Shown: positions 34,413 through 45,866, counted from the stretch's first letter. The stretch is 64,000 nucleotides of DNA from Nectonema munidae (GCA_030549495.1 JAUIRK010000993.1:1037501-1101500), one strand, 5' to 3'. Notes: generated by a model not told the origin, from the sequence alone. Translations and numbers: made by a program.

Positions 34413-37400
34413 GTAAGCTTAATCATTGTTACATTATACTCAACGCTTAGCTCAGAGCATATACAAAATTTTGTATGTTTTAAGGAACTGATTGCCACTT
34501 TTTCTGATAGAAAAAACTAACACTATATATCTTAGTGTGAAGAATAAGTGTCCAAAAAATTATAAAGAAAATTTTAGAACTTATTGGCAATATGAATTTT
34601 TAGTTATCTTTATTCAATTTTCCGTAGATCTTTAAATAATTATTTTTCACACCTTCAGCGAACGTTTAACTACCGCCTTTGGAAAATTGAAAATTTATTA
34701 TCTCCCTTAGCTTAGAATATTAGAATTCATAATTTTAGAACTTTAAAATCCATAATATAAGTGATAAAAGTGCAATTATAAATTATAAATTAAAAAAATT
34801 AAATTAATTAAAAATTATAAATTAAATTATAATTAAAAAATTATAAAAAAGTGTTTATATAGATAACTTTCTATGTTTTTAAGCCATACTTTTTTGAACA
34901 TTTCGAAAGTAGTAGAATTAGTTATTCTTTTTTCATAATGTAAAAGCGGAAGTTGAGCTTCTCTATAGAGACTCATCGATCTACGATGAGAGGTGTAGAT
35001 TCTATTGAGAACAGAAAAGACTCACTCTACGATAGAACTGGAGTATCCTGCTGTTGCCGAAATAAGGTGGATATATTTGAATATATCAGCTCCTTTAAGA
35101 GATAAAATGAAGTTGGTATTTCCAAAATAATCTTTTTTTTATAAGACTTGTCAAGAACACTACTTTTCCTAACATTGTCACAAATTTTTTTTTAAAAAGA
35201 GCATTTTTTGGTATTTTAATTAATTTTCGCAGGGGGCGCTAGAGATATTCTGAGAGGGGAGGGCCCTCTCGACCCCCTCTTAGCCTTTGTTTTGTATATT
35301 ACAATAAAACTTAAAAAATAGGAAATTAATAAGTTCTAGATTCTAGTAATATATCATGTTTTATTTCTACTACAGTGTAAGCTAAGGGTCGAGAACCTAT
35401 GGGAGCCAGACATATTTCTTTTGATGACTGCATCTGGCTCTCAGATAAATTGGTGGCCTTTAGGATGAAGTGAGGTATCACGACAATGCATATCCTTCTT
35501 GCCAATTCTACACTCCCTTAAATTCAACATCACCAATCTCACGAATCACGACGACACAAGTGAAGCTGATGATGATTCAGATATACACATATATTATGGA
35601 TTACAAATGTGTGTGGTGTGTATCCGTGAGTGGAAGAGTAAATAGACGCATGTAATGCATTTATAACATGCTGCTTTGCTATGTGAAGGTGCTGCTTTGC
35701 TCTAATGGTAGTGTGATTGTGTGGGCATGGTCTTATCTCTGAAATCATATCGCTCATTCTAGCATATGGCGAAAATAAAAAAAGATGAGGAGTACCGTAC
35801 ATTTCAGCAGGAATGGAGGGAAGAATTCGCTTTTGTTGAGAGATCAGGTTATGCAGTGCGTCTAATATGCAATGATAAAATTTCATCGATGAAGAGGTCA
35901 AATGTAAAGAGACACTTCGACACACGCCACGCCACATTTGCATCGAAATATTCAGCGGGGGAGAGCAGAAAGAAGGCTTGTGAGAAGAGCTACTATCCAG
36001 AGTGCAAGCTAGTCAACACAAACTCCGTGTATGGACCCGACAAGGTGACTTTAGTTCGGCTAGCTTTGCTGGTTTGTTAGCAATTGTGAGGAACGGAAAG
36101 CCATTTACAGATGGCGAATATGTCAAAACATTCATGCTTCATGTGGCCAACGAACTTTTTGACGACCTCTTGTATAAAGACATTATAATCAAAAGAATAA
36201 AAGAAATGCCTCTATCAGCAAAAATTATTCATGATCGACTCGTGTACCATTATGATGTCAAATCAAGTGGAGGAACAAAAAGTGAAGGATATAAATGCAG
36301 CAAAATATTTTTCTGTCGTTGTGGATGAATCAACAGATGTGAGTCATTTATCCCAGTTCAGTATTATTGCACGCTACGTTGGAGATGACACACTGAGAAA
36401 AGTCTTGCTGTTTTGCCACAGAAAGGGACAACGAGAAGGGAGGATTTATTCAAGGCTTTCATGGAGTTCTCTAAAGAAAAAAATCTACTTATGGATAAAC
36501 TTATTTCTGTGTGTACTGAAGGTGCCGTGGATGGTGGGAAAAAACTAAGGATTTGTAGCGCTTCTTCGTGAACAGGAGAACATATCCTTCCTAAATTTAT
36601 TCTACATCAGGGGGCACTTTGTGCGCGGGTTGTCAACTTTATTGTTGCCCGAGCTTTAAATGATCGCCAGTGTAAAGCATTGCTGGATGAAGTTGGGAAT
36701 AATTATCCCAGACTGCTCTTGCACAGCAATGTGGATTGGCTGTCAAGAGAGAAGGTGCTTAGCCGTTTTACGGCTTGCCTGAGTGAAATCAGGTCTTTTC
36801 TTCGAATGATAAACGCCGAACAATCTAAGCTAACAGACAATGAGTGGCTCCTCAAGTTTTTTTATCTTGTAGGCATGACTGAACATCTAAACCAACTAAA
36901 TGTGAAAATGCAAGGCGTTGGAAATACAGTTCTATCCCTTCAAAAATGAGTTTTTGCATTTGAAAACAAGCTAGAAAACATTAAAGTGGATATTGAAACA
37001 GGTCCTTTACTGCAATTTGAAAAACTAAGAAAATTTTAAGGCGCGTGAATGGAAAGTAACTCCGCTGAATATTTTGAACTCCAGAAGCTAGCAGGCTTCA
37101 CATCTAATCTCCTACAGTCATTGAAAGCACGCTTTGGATAATTTCGTTAGCACGCTAGTCTTTTTAAGTTCATCAGTGATCGCACCGAGTCTGTTGTGGA
37201 CAAAGTCAACCTGAGTTTCATCCCCGGTGTTTCTATCAAAGATTTTCAGATAGAAGTTGCTGATCTGAAGGCCTCAGATATATGGGTGAACAAGTTCAAA
37301 TCACAGAATGAAGGAAAAGACTTGCACGAATCCAAGCAGAGCTCGCAAGCAAACATAAATGGACCAACATGAAAAAACTTCAACCCACAGACCAGCTGAT

Positions 37401-37984
37401 TGTCAAAACTTCGAACGCGCTTTGTGACACATACCCAACACTGCAGCTTGTGAATCTCGCCGTATTGATCATGTTTGGCTCTACATATGCATGTGAGCAG
37501 CCCTTCTCACACCTGAAAAACATCAAGATCAACCTCCAAACAAGCCTCAACTACAAAGCCATCAACAAAACCATGCAGCACCAGAAGTCGCATGAATAGT
37601 AAGAAGTACTTTGCTTATTAATATAAAACTTCTATAAACAATTGTTGTTTAAAATAAATTAAGTCTTATTATACTCTAAAATGATTGGTCTTCTTTTTCC
37701 ATTTAGTTGTATTCAGTATTTAAAAATATATATGGCTCTAAGAGGATTAGATTTTTTTAGTCAAAAATGTTCCCGACCCCTGGAAGTCTTAGTTTTTAAT
37801 TTCTAGTGTTTAAAGCTGTAAATGACAGGATATTTAAATTATTGCGCATACATAAACATACTCAAAAGGAATATAAAATGTGTTTTTATTTTGAAAATTT
37901 TAATATTAAAAATTATCTGAAAAATAGGAATGAGGAGAAGTTACATATTATTATGATTTGCTATATTGAACATTTAAATTTTAG
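34413..37984 (+). other. Intron 4 of those seen
   Basis: A 3572-bp intron, mostly occupied by a hAT element (35.37-37.78 kb). The left part has AT-rich tandem words near 34.79 kb (AAATTATAA-like). GGGGGCGCTAGAG at 35232 might be another transposon edge but stands alone. Confidence 0.75.
35371..37775 (+). mobile_element. hAT transposon with decayed transposase, 2.4 kb
   Basis: The + strand carries a hAT transposase of the type also found in the domesticated GTF2IRD2/EPM2AIP1-like genes. The N-terminal zinc-finger-like part is at 35766-36000 (FVERSGYAVRLIC ... NVKRHFDTRHA). The catalytic-core start is near 36310 (FSVVVDESTDVSHLSQ). LLHSNVDWLSREKVLSRF lies near 36720, and the dimerisation end near 37440-37530 (FGSTYACEQPFSHLKNIK). 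Frame changes and stops split it into at least five pieces. The ends, CTAAGGGTCGAGAACC at left and GTTCCCGACCCCTG at right, are roughly inverted. A clean 8-bp duplication is not visible, so the exact limits are uncertain. Confidence 0.85.
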
Positions 37985-38205
37985 AATCGTCAAAAATGAG
38001 CACTTCATCAGATGAATATATACTTTTCAACAATTCAGAAGAAGAAAATTCTTCATTGAACAACTCCAAAAATAATAATATTGATTCTAATCAGAGTTGT
38101 AATCGAATATCTGATTTTGAATGCAGCACTGATATAAAGCAAACCTTTTTTCTCAACGAAGCTTATAGCAATTATAAACAGTTTTCTCAGTCTTATGAAT
38201 CATAA
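37985..38205 (+). CDS. Lhx3/4: Lhx3/4 LIM-homeobox protein, probable last exon
   Basis: AAATTTTAG at 37984 is a usable acceptor. The two bases after it (AA) complete the G left by the homeodomain exon, giving Glu, so the phase is right. The frame then stays open for 72 codons to TAA at 38203-38205: a Ser/Asn/Glu-rich acidic stretch (SSDEYILFNNSEEENSSLNN) and a Tyr/Ser-rich end. Acidic Ser-rich C-terminal regions act as activation domains in this family, but no family-specific C-terminal motif is recognisable here. The call rests on phase, position, composition and the nearby AATAAA, not on homology. Confidence 0.65.
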
Positions 38206-38304
38206 AATTGAATTCTTCAACGGTTAAAACCTGTGATATATATCTTCAATATGTTGATGTTATAGATATACGACTTCGCTATGATTATTTTTGCTTTTGT
38301 ATAC

Positions 38305-38310
38305 AATAAA
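38305..38310 (+). promoter_or_regulatory. Probable poly(A) signal of Lhx3/4
   Basis: AATAAA lies 100 bases after the inferred stop codon, followed by a T-rich, TTGT-containing stretch. Confidence 0.5.
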
Positions 38311-38619
38311 TTTTGTCTATGATTCAATTTATTGTAGCATTTATATACAATTCAAAAAAGATTAATCTATTTAATAGAGGGATATTCCAGTGGATAAAAG
38401 GTTGGTACTTCTTCTAATCACAATAAATGAATTATAGCTACTAACTTATCAATTAATTCAGTCATACGGTTTTGTTTTTGTAAAATTTTCATTTTAGTTT
38501 AACCAAGAAAAATTAATCCAAGTTTTTCTATAGTTGTAATATACAATATATTTTTTAGAAAAAAATTGAGAAATTCCATAATAAGGTATACGTGTAGATG
38601 TTCCTATTCCGCTCCGAGT

Positions 38620-38895
38620 CAGTTTGGTCCTCATAATATTGTGACCAGATCTTACTGTCTATTGTTTGAAGAAGACCGAACTGAAATATAAAATTGATCG
38701 GACAAGACTATGGAAATAAGGGCTGGACCAAACTGATCCTCTAGGTCCTGAAACGAATCGTGAACAGGTCGAGAACTGGACTATAATATCTAAGTACCAG
38801 ATTGGACCAAACTACAGAAATTAAGGACCAGACCGAGCGTAACCACTAGGATCTGCTTTAGCCTGTCATGAACCAGATTATGAAGAGGTCTAGAT
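38620..38895. repeat. Degenerate tandem repeat, ~110-bp unit
   Basis: Words such as GGACCAAACTGATCCTCTAG, CTATGGAAATAAGGGCTGGA, GGACCAAACTACAGAAATTA and GAACAGGTC recur at similar spacing, giving about two and a half diverged units. The stretch is richer in G+C than its surroundings. Confidence 0.45.
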
Positions 38896-39125
38896 AAAAT
38901 GATTACAAATGTGCTTAAATAACTAAAATACAAGAAGTATGAGTGGTAGTTTTGTCTTATTTCTTTTATACAAGTGGTAAAATAATTCTTTTATACAAAT
39001 GGTCTTCTATAATAATTCTAGTTTTGTGAAAACAGAATTCCATTAAATTATACTTTTATACGATATTGAGGTTAAATTAATTTAATATTTAAAATGTGGA
39101 AATAAACATATTTTAATGTCGGCAT

Positions 39126-39773
39126 CAGGGCTGTAGCCAGAAATTGGAAGTTCGGGGGCACAAGGGGAAGTTGAGAGGACCTGAATATTTTGATTTAAAA
39201 TTGGGCAATTTAATGCTTTTAAAAATAAGTAATGAATAAGTAAAACAATTATTTATAGAAAAAAACTTATCTCATTTTGGAAAAACAATACATGCTCTCT
39301 CAAAAAAGTTGAATTCTTCTTGTTTTGTTAGAAAATTTCTTGACCAATTCATCAGTATCAATATTTTTTCTATATGAATCTAAATACGACACAGAATTAA
39401 GTTTTTTTCTCTCGTGTATCAAAGAAGTTCTTTCTTTGACTTGTCAAAACCCTTTTCAAGCATGAAAATGATCTTTCACACGATGCTATACTTATTAAAT
39501 GCAAAAAGAAAACTTTTTTTAAAATATCGTCTAAGTTCTTGTGTTTATTTTGTTCAAAACTATTGATAACATAGTTTTTGGAAACCATAATCTGACTTTC
39601 AAAATATTTGTCATATTCAATATATTAAACTAAATATAGAAAACTTTTTACGAAAATAATTTTTAGCTAAATTTAAAAAGGAAGTTAGAGGGGCACAATG
39701 GGAAAGGGGGCACACAATGTTGTGAGGGAGAGGGGGGCACGACCCCTCGGGCCCCCTTCTCGCTACAGCCCTG
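39126..39773 (-). mobile_element. hAT element, internally deleted, 648 bp
   Basis: Inverted ends are CAGGGCTGTAGCCAGAA and TTCTCGCTACAGCCCTG. The flanks GTCGGCAT and GTTGACAG agree at five of eight positions, an eroded target duplication. The minus strand at 39588-39397 encodes SIASCERSFSCLKRVLTS, the hAT dimerisation motif. G-rich subterminal blocks (GGGGGCACAAGGGG) match those at 33592. Confidence 0.85.
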
Positions 39774-40005
39774 GTTGACAGTGTAATAGAATTGTCGATT
39801 AAATTTATATAATTTGTTAGCCAAAGAAAATAATAGTAGGGAAGAATCTTATTTTAATTTGATGTTATTTTATTGCGACATCAAGAAGGAAATTATAGAT
39901 TTAACATTGTAAAATGAAAGAAGTAATTAATAAAAGGGCATTTTTTAAAAGTTTAAAATAAATGTTTGCCTTCGCATTTATAGTTTACGTCATATCCATT
40001 TGATA

Positions 40006-40087
40006 TTAACCCTATTAGTGCTGGGCTAAATTTGTCCGCTCAAGTTCTGGGGAAGGCGCGTAAAATTCCGCCCCCTCTTTAACAAAC
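40006..40087. mobile_element. Possible piggyBac-type terminus
   Basis: TTAA followed by CCCTATTAGTGCTGGGC is the arrangement seen at piggyBac ends. The opposite end was not found. Confidence 0.35.
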
Positions 40088-40720
40088 CTGTCAAAAAAAT
40101 TATTTATATATGACAGTTTATCTCAAAAAAAATTTTTTATCCAAATTATATAAAGTTTTTTACACATATACACCCATTTTCAAGTACTCTGAGTTTACTG
40201 ATAATACTCCTTTTTTATGAAAATCAGTCAAACCTGTCAAAAAATCATTTAAATATGATAGCCCATGTCAAAATTAAAATTTTATTCTTTCCAAGTATGT
40301 AGAATTTAGTGGTGATATTTATTTTATAAGAAACGAAACCTTTCAAAAAAATTATTTTTATATGATATCTCATGTCAAAATTAAATTTTTTATTGAAATA
40401 CTTATAAAAAGTTATTTACACACATACTATTTTCAAGTATTCCCAATTTGATTGTTGGTTGGTTTGAGATATCAAAGCACTTTCAGCCGTAAGGCTATAT
40501 GCTCGCATTATGCTTAAGATGGTTAATCACAGTTTTTTTGTGAATTTGTTTTTAGAGTTGGGAGCCTAGGGGATCGAACCCCTGACCTTCAACTGTTAAG
40601 CTGAGAGGTACACCCTAACAACCATTGAGGCTCATTTTAGGGTGATACTCATTTTTTATGAAATGAATGTTTCTATGAAGTACAGTAATGAAAAACATGG
40701 ATGATATTTTATTAAAAAAT
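40088..40720. repeat. Tandem repeat, ~110-145-bp unit, three copies
   Basis: Units begin near 40088, 40232 and 40340 with CCTGTCAAAAAA-ATTAT-TATATGATA. They continue through CAAAATTAAATTTTTTAT and TTTTCAAGTA to a TTTTTTATGAAA-like end. The middle unit is shorter. The third is split by a SINE at 40454-40633 and resumes with GGGTGATACTCATTTTTTAT. Confidence 0.75.
40454..40633 (-). mobile_element. tRNA-derived SINE, ~180 bp
   Basis: The minus strand begins with a tRNA-like head, GAGCCTCAATGGTTGTTAGG (A box) and GGGGTTCGATCCCC (B box). A body and a short CCAACCAAC tail follow. It is nearly identical to 44274-44446. The host site is the third unit of the 40.1-40.7 kb tandem repeat. Confidence 0.88.
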
Positions 40721-40929
40721 TATTTTAAATTTGGGGGATATTATTAGTCAGAATTTTTCCTCAATCAAAATTTTTATAGTGATTTTCAATCAAAAATGAA
40801 TTTTTTGATTTGAGTTTTTTAAGAAAATAGAGTTTTTTCAGAATTTGTTTTTTTCCAAAATGTCAAACTTGATTGATAATTCAACACATTCATGCACCCA
40901 AATTGGGAAAACTAAGTCCCCAAATGAAG

Positions 40930-43900
40930 GGAGCATCATAATAAAAAAATTAAGAATAAAAATATATTTTATTTAAAATATGGAAGTTTGTTTATGAGAT
41001 AATTTTCAGGCATATATCACTAACTCTATTTGTACTTTGACATTTTTTAACAGTAATGGTAAAAAATTAGCCAAAAAATGCAATCAGCATCGTCAATTTA
41101 GTTTTAACATATTTTACTTAAAATGTGAATAAATTTTTACATTCTTATTACGAAAACTGAGTCCAAAAATGGAATCAGCATTGAAATCTAGTATAAAAAA
41201 TATATTTTATTGGGAATATAAATAATATTCTAGGAAATAATTTTTGCCGTCAACCACAAATATGATTGATATTTCCACACTCTAATTGCAAAAAATGTGT
41301 CGATAAATATAATCTGCATGTCCAATTTATTTTTAAAAAATTATTTAAAATGTGTATAAATGTTTTTGGAGACACTTTCTCAGACATAAACTACAAATAC
41401 TTTTAGACATTTCCACATAGTTGTTAAAACTGAGCTGAGAAATGAAATTGGCATGGTAGATTTGATATAAAAAATATATTTAGTTTAAAATTCAATTAAT
41501 ATTCTTGTAGTTTTAGATGTAAACCACAAAATTGATTGACACTTTTAGACATTTTAAAAACCAAATTTCAAAAAATTACCCAGGAATTTAAATTAGAATG
41601 CTTGATTTTGTATATAAATGTGTATTTTAATTAAATTGGAATATTCATATATATAATTTTCAGGCGTACACCACAAATTTTATTGACATTTTCAAAATTT
41701 TTAAAACCTTAATTACGAAAATTGAGTACAGAAATGAAGTCGGCATGGTTGATTTAGTATAAAAAATATATATAATATTCTTCGAGAAAAATTTAAGACG
41801 CAAATCGTAAACTTGATTGATATTTTTAGACACTTTGACACCCTAATTGCAAAAATTAAGTAGGGAAATGAATGATTGATTTAGCGGTACGATTTTTACC
41901 CAAATAGTTACACCCAAATATGTTCTTTATTTACAAATAAGAACTTGAAATTAAAAATAATATTAAATAAATGCTTAAAATAAAAAGATACACAGATATT
42001 TAAGTTTGAACGAGGGCTGGTAATAGAGTATTGTTATATATTTTTATGTCACCCATTTTCTTGCCAGGCCACACATATTGTAATTATTTCAATTAAAAAA
42101 TTACTTTGTGTTATCAAACTTACTATTATAAAATAATTATATTATTTATAAATAATTATTATATTTTAAGTTATATAACACAGATCTGCGTTTAGAATTT
42201 TTTTTCAGCGGTCATCAGTTTTATTACTAATTCATATGTACTTTGATGTGTATATTTCAAAAATAATATTCATTTTTAACAATCACCTCTAGATTTTGAA
42301 CTAAAGATGTTTTTTATATACTTGAAATAACAATGCTGACCCTCTGTAAAGTTGCAAAAAACAAAATGAAAAATAAAGTAGTCTTACAAAAAATTATTCA
42401 AACTAATTTAAAATTTTATTATATATTTATTTTAAATAAGAAAATAATTTATTTTTGTAAAAAAGAAGATTTTATAGACTTTCTTTTATAATTTTCTGAT
42501 GGAAGGTCTCTTTTCAAACACCAACAATAATCAACTAGCATATTGATGTCCCATCTACCTTGATATCTCTCTTCCATGCACTTCAAATCTTGATTAAATC
42601 TTTCCCCTTGCTCTTCGCTATAATCTCCACAATTATCTGGGAAATAGTCCAGGTGCGATCGCAAAAAAATGTAGTTTTATTGACATCCTGACTCCCAAAA
42701 TTTGAAAGTTTCTAATGAGCGTTTCTACTATATTTTCATAATCAATACTTTTATGATTGCCTAAAAAATTAAGTGTAAGAGATTTGAAAGCTTTCATGCT
42801 TTTTTTCATTTTCTGTCATGATTAATAAAAAGTCATCATCTTTCATTAACATCCTTATTTGACAACCATCAAAAATTCCAGCATTGATTTTAGCATCGCT
42901 AACTTTTGGAAACTTTTTTGCTAAATAAAAAAAAACCTGGCTTTCTTTATTCAATGCTCTCACAAAGCTTCTCATCAATCCCAATTTAATGTGCAGCGGA
43001 GGAAAAAGAACTTTTTGAGGATCAACTAAATTTTGATTTATAACATTGAAAGTTCCAATCGTGAAGTTTTCTCTTTTTGGCCCTTCTTTTTTATTAAAAT
43101 GTAGTACATCAGCTCTGCTGTCCCATAACCACAAGAAGCATGGATATTTAATATACCCATTTTTCATTCCTAAAATTATTGACAAAACTTTTAAGTCGCT
43201 ACAAATTTTCCAATTATGATCTTTGTAATTTATGGCTTCAAGCAAGACTTTTATTGTTTCATAGCTCTCTTTTAATTGAACAGAATGTGCTACAGGAACT
43301 GAACCAAGCTTGTTTTTTATGTGCAGCAATACAGAATATCAAACTTTTAGTAGATGCATCAATAAAAAGTCTCCATTCTTCTGATATATACACTGAGCCT
43401 AAAGATTCTATTAAACCCCTTACATTCACGCAATGGACTAGGGCATTGTTATAACTGACTGTAAAAATTTTTCTAAATTCTTCTTCTCTGTTTCTGTACC
43501 AATAATACGTTGTATTTGAAGCCAATAAATGATATTCTGAAAGTCTTGAACCTAAAAGCTGAGCAGACTCTTTTGATAAACCCAAGTCTCTCACTAAATC
43601 ATTGAGCTGATGTTGTTTTAAGGGAGTAGGAGCACTTCATTTGGATGTAGAAGGCTCAAACAAATTGAAGTTTCTTTTTTCTTCTTCTTCTTCTGAACCA
43701 GTGTCATTAAAGGTGTCACTTTCCCGAACTCTTGGAACAGGTAAATCTGCACTATGTGGAATGGGTCTTCTTGTAGAAGGAAGATCAGGATAAACAATGC
43801 AGTGCTTGTTTTTTCTATTTATTCCATTTAAATTGGTGAGGCAGAAATAACAGTCAGATGTATGATCCTTACCTTCACGCCATTGCATTGGGATACCAAA

Positions 43901-44262
43901 AGGAAGTTTTCATCTGTTTGGGTGTATTTGGGTAAAAAGTCCAACCGTTTGATTTAGTATAAAAATATATAATTTATTTAAAATTTCAATAAAATTTTTG
44001 GACAGAATTTTCAGGCGAAAACCGCAAATTTGATCGACACTCATAAATTTTCACAATCTAATAGTGACAACAAAGTTGAGAAATGAAATCAGCATGGTCG
44101 ATTTGGTATAAATAAATTAATTTTATTGAAAATTTGATTAAATATTTTCATAAGCAATTTTATCATCAATCAAATATTTGATTGACATTTGCTACACAGT
44201 TGCCATGTTTATTGGAAAAATATGTATATATAAGTGATATCTGTTCCAATATGATTATAAAT
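40930..44262 (-). repeat. ~150-bp satellite, reverse orientation, interrupted
   Basis: Units carry AATGAAATCAGCATGGT, TTGATTTAGTATAAAAAATA and ACCACAAATTTGATTGACA. They recur from 40.93 to 41.88 kb and again from 43.95 to 44.26 kb. They are the reverse complement of the array at 27.78-28.64 kb. A 2.06-kb transposon splits the array. Confidence 0.85.
41885..43948 (-). mobile_element. DNA transposon of an unclassified family, with TIRs
   Basis: The minus strand encodes a protein in four frame pieces. The N-terminal piece has PMQWREGKDH, then DCYFC with further Cys/His (a possible zinc site), around 43.9-43.64 kb. Next is a piece with YWYRNREEEFRKIF and VYISEEWRLFIDAS (43594-43259). The third has ICSDLKVLSIILGMKNGYIK, YPCFLWLWDSRA and PPLHIKLGLMRSFVRALN (43329-42769). 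The last has GDYSEEQGERFNQDLK and EERYQGRW (42664-42449). FID, CSD and SEEQGER could be a D-D-E triad, which is inference. The ends CGGTACGATTTTTACCCAAA at 41885 and, inverted at 43947, CGGTTGGACTTTTTACCC are terminal inverted repeats of about 38 bp. TTGATTTAG flanks both sides (41876-41884 and 43949-43957). Several frame breaks make this copy inactive. Confidence 0.75.
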
Positions 44263-44273
44263 TTTCAAGAGTG

Positions 44274-44446
44274 TTGGTTGGAGATATCCAAGCACTTTCA
44301 GCCGTAAGGCTATATGCTCGCATTATGCTTAAGATGGTTAATCACAGTTTTTGTGAATTTGTTTTTAGAGTTGGGAGCCTTGGGGATCGAACCCCTGACC
44401 TTCAACTGTTAAGCTGAAAGGTACACCCTAACAACCATTGAGGCTC
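44274..44446 (-). mobile_element. tRNA-derived SINE, complete, 173 bp
   Basis: The 11-bp duplication TTTCAAGAGTG flanks it (44263-44273 and 44447-44457). The head on the minus strand has GAGCCTCAATGGTTGTTAGG (A box) and GGGGTTCGATCCCC (B box), and the first and last seven bases of the tRNA-like part nearly pair. The tail side (44274-44325, plus view) GGAGATATCCAAGCACTTTC closely resembles the LINE tail at 8655-8675. Confidence 0.92.
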
Positions 44447-44457
44447 TTTCAAGAGTG

Positions 44458-45866
44458 TAATAAAAAAAATCAAAATAAAAAACCAATAAAATAAGTTATT
44501 TAAAAAATACTAAATACGAATACAAAAAAATTTAATTCAAAATTTGAACAGCTATCATTTAACTGAATCCTAATGTAAAACAATATGAGCAAAAAAAGTT
44601 TTATTTTACAAAAATTATTCTAGATTTACACAAATAGAAGTAATTTCCAACTGGGTTTGGTTATGTTTGAATAAGTTTTTGCAAAAAAAGTATCCAATGT
44701 AACAATCAGAGCGTGGGTTGAGAACCACTCTATAGACTGCATCTGAGCAGATACTTATTGTTTATTTTTATTCAATGAATTAATCTGTAGTTTCCCAGAA
44801 ATAAAATTTGATAGATTCTAGATCTGTTATAGCAAGGATGGTTAAACCTTTTGACTGCCGAATCTTATTTATTTAAATCTAATAGCAAAACATTTAAAAG
44901 AATTATGATAAAATTTTTCTCCGCAATTAAATTTTCTTGCCTAAATTTTGACCCTTTTTTCGTATTTACATCATAGCTATTATTCATTTAGATAATACTT
45001 CTTTTTTGAAAGCTCAAATATTAATTATTTATATCATCAAAATATACGGGCCATCGTTTGTCAGATATACGGGGGACGACAAAACATTGTTTTATAACAT
45101 CTATAAATAGAAACAGTCTAAAGAAATATATATAAATAACAAAGCTAAAGAATTTAATTGTATAAAACTACAACAAAGTTCAGGCTATATCTAGTACATA
45201 GAACATAAATAACTTACATATTTGCGCGATTATCAAAAAACTAAGCACAGCACTTGTTATTATTTTAAAAATCAGTATTAGTATCTGTTAATGTTTAAAA
45301 GGCGAAAAGAAAATTGTGAACATCGTTCTGATTCAAAATTAAACCGCATTATTTTGTTGTTATTTTTTTTATTTGTTTTTCATTCGTTCTAAAATTTTTA
45401 TGGAGGTCGTTTTCTTTCTTTCCATCCTTTATTTATGTTGGACGAAAAGTAATCTGCCTTATCCTTATATCTTAAATTCTATAAAATTCTTTAGTCTATT
45501 TATTTTCCTTTTTTAAAGTGTCTATTCTGTCAGCCTAATATGCTTACTCGTTATCTCTATGTCTATATTAAGATTATATTTATCCATAGCCTGCAAAACT
45601 ACATTTTTACTTTTTACTCAGGGAGATTGGAAAATTCTTTCATTTAGACAAATTATAACTTAAAGTAAATTTAACCCTTTGTTTACAAAGTGCTAAACTT
45701 ATTTAAGGCAAAAATTTTCTTAAGGAAAATTGACAATTTTTTATTTTATCATTAGCATTTATTTTCACACTAAAAACCGCATTTAACATATATAAAAATG
45801 CTTTATTTAAGAAACTGATAGAAGTATCTAAATAAAACTATATCAAGCTTTAAAAATAATCACTCC
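44458..45866. other. No gene seen
   Basis: AT-rich DNA with no recognisable coding or repeat structure. Confidence 0.5.

Noticed and set aside
34235-34450. Lhx1/5 (Lim1) as an alternative identity for the homeobox gene
   Set aside because: The residues after helix 3 are KKDAGR-x-RW, not the ERRMKQL-type sequence of Lhx1/5, and [12 protein letters not shown] is of the Lhx3/4 type.
43179-43454. 91-residue plus-strand frame
   Set aside because: Shadow of the transposase-like gene on the opposite strand.
44274-44446. Possible functional tRNA gene (good B box, nearly paired ends)
   Set aside because: The same head occurs in four copies with the same non-tRNA body and tail, and this copy has a target duplication. 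It is a SINE.
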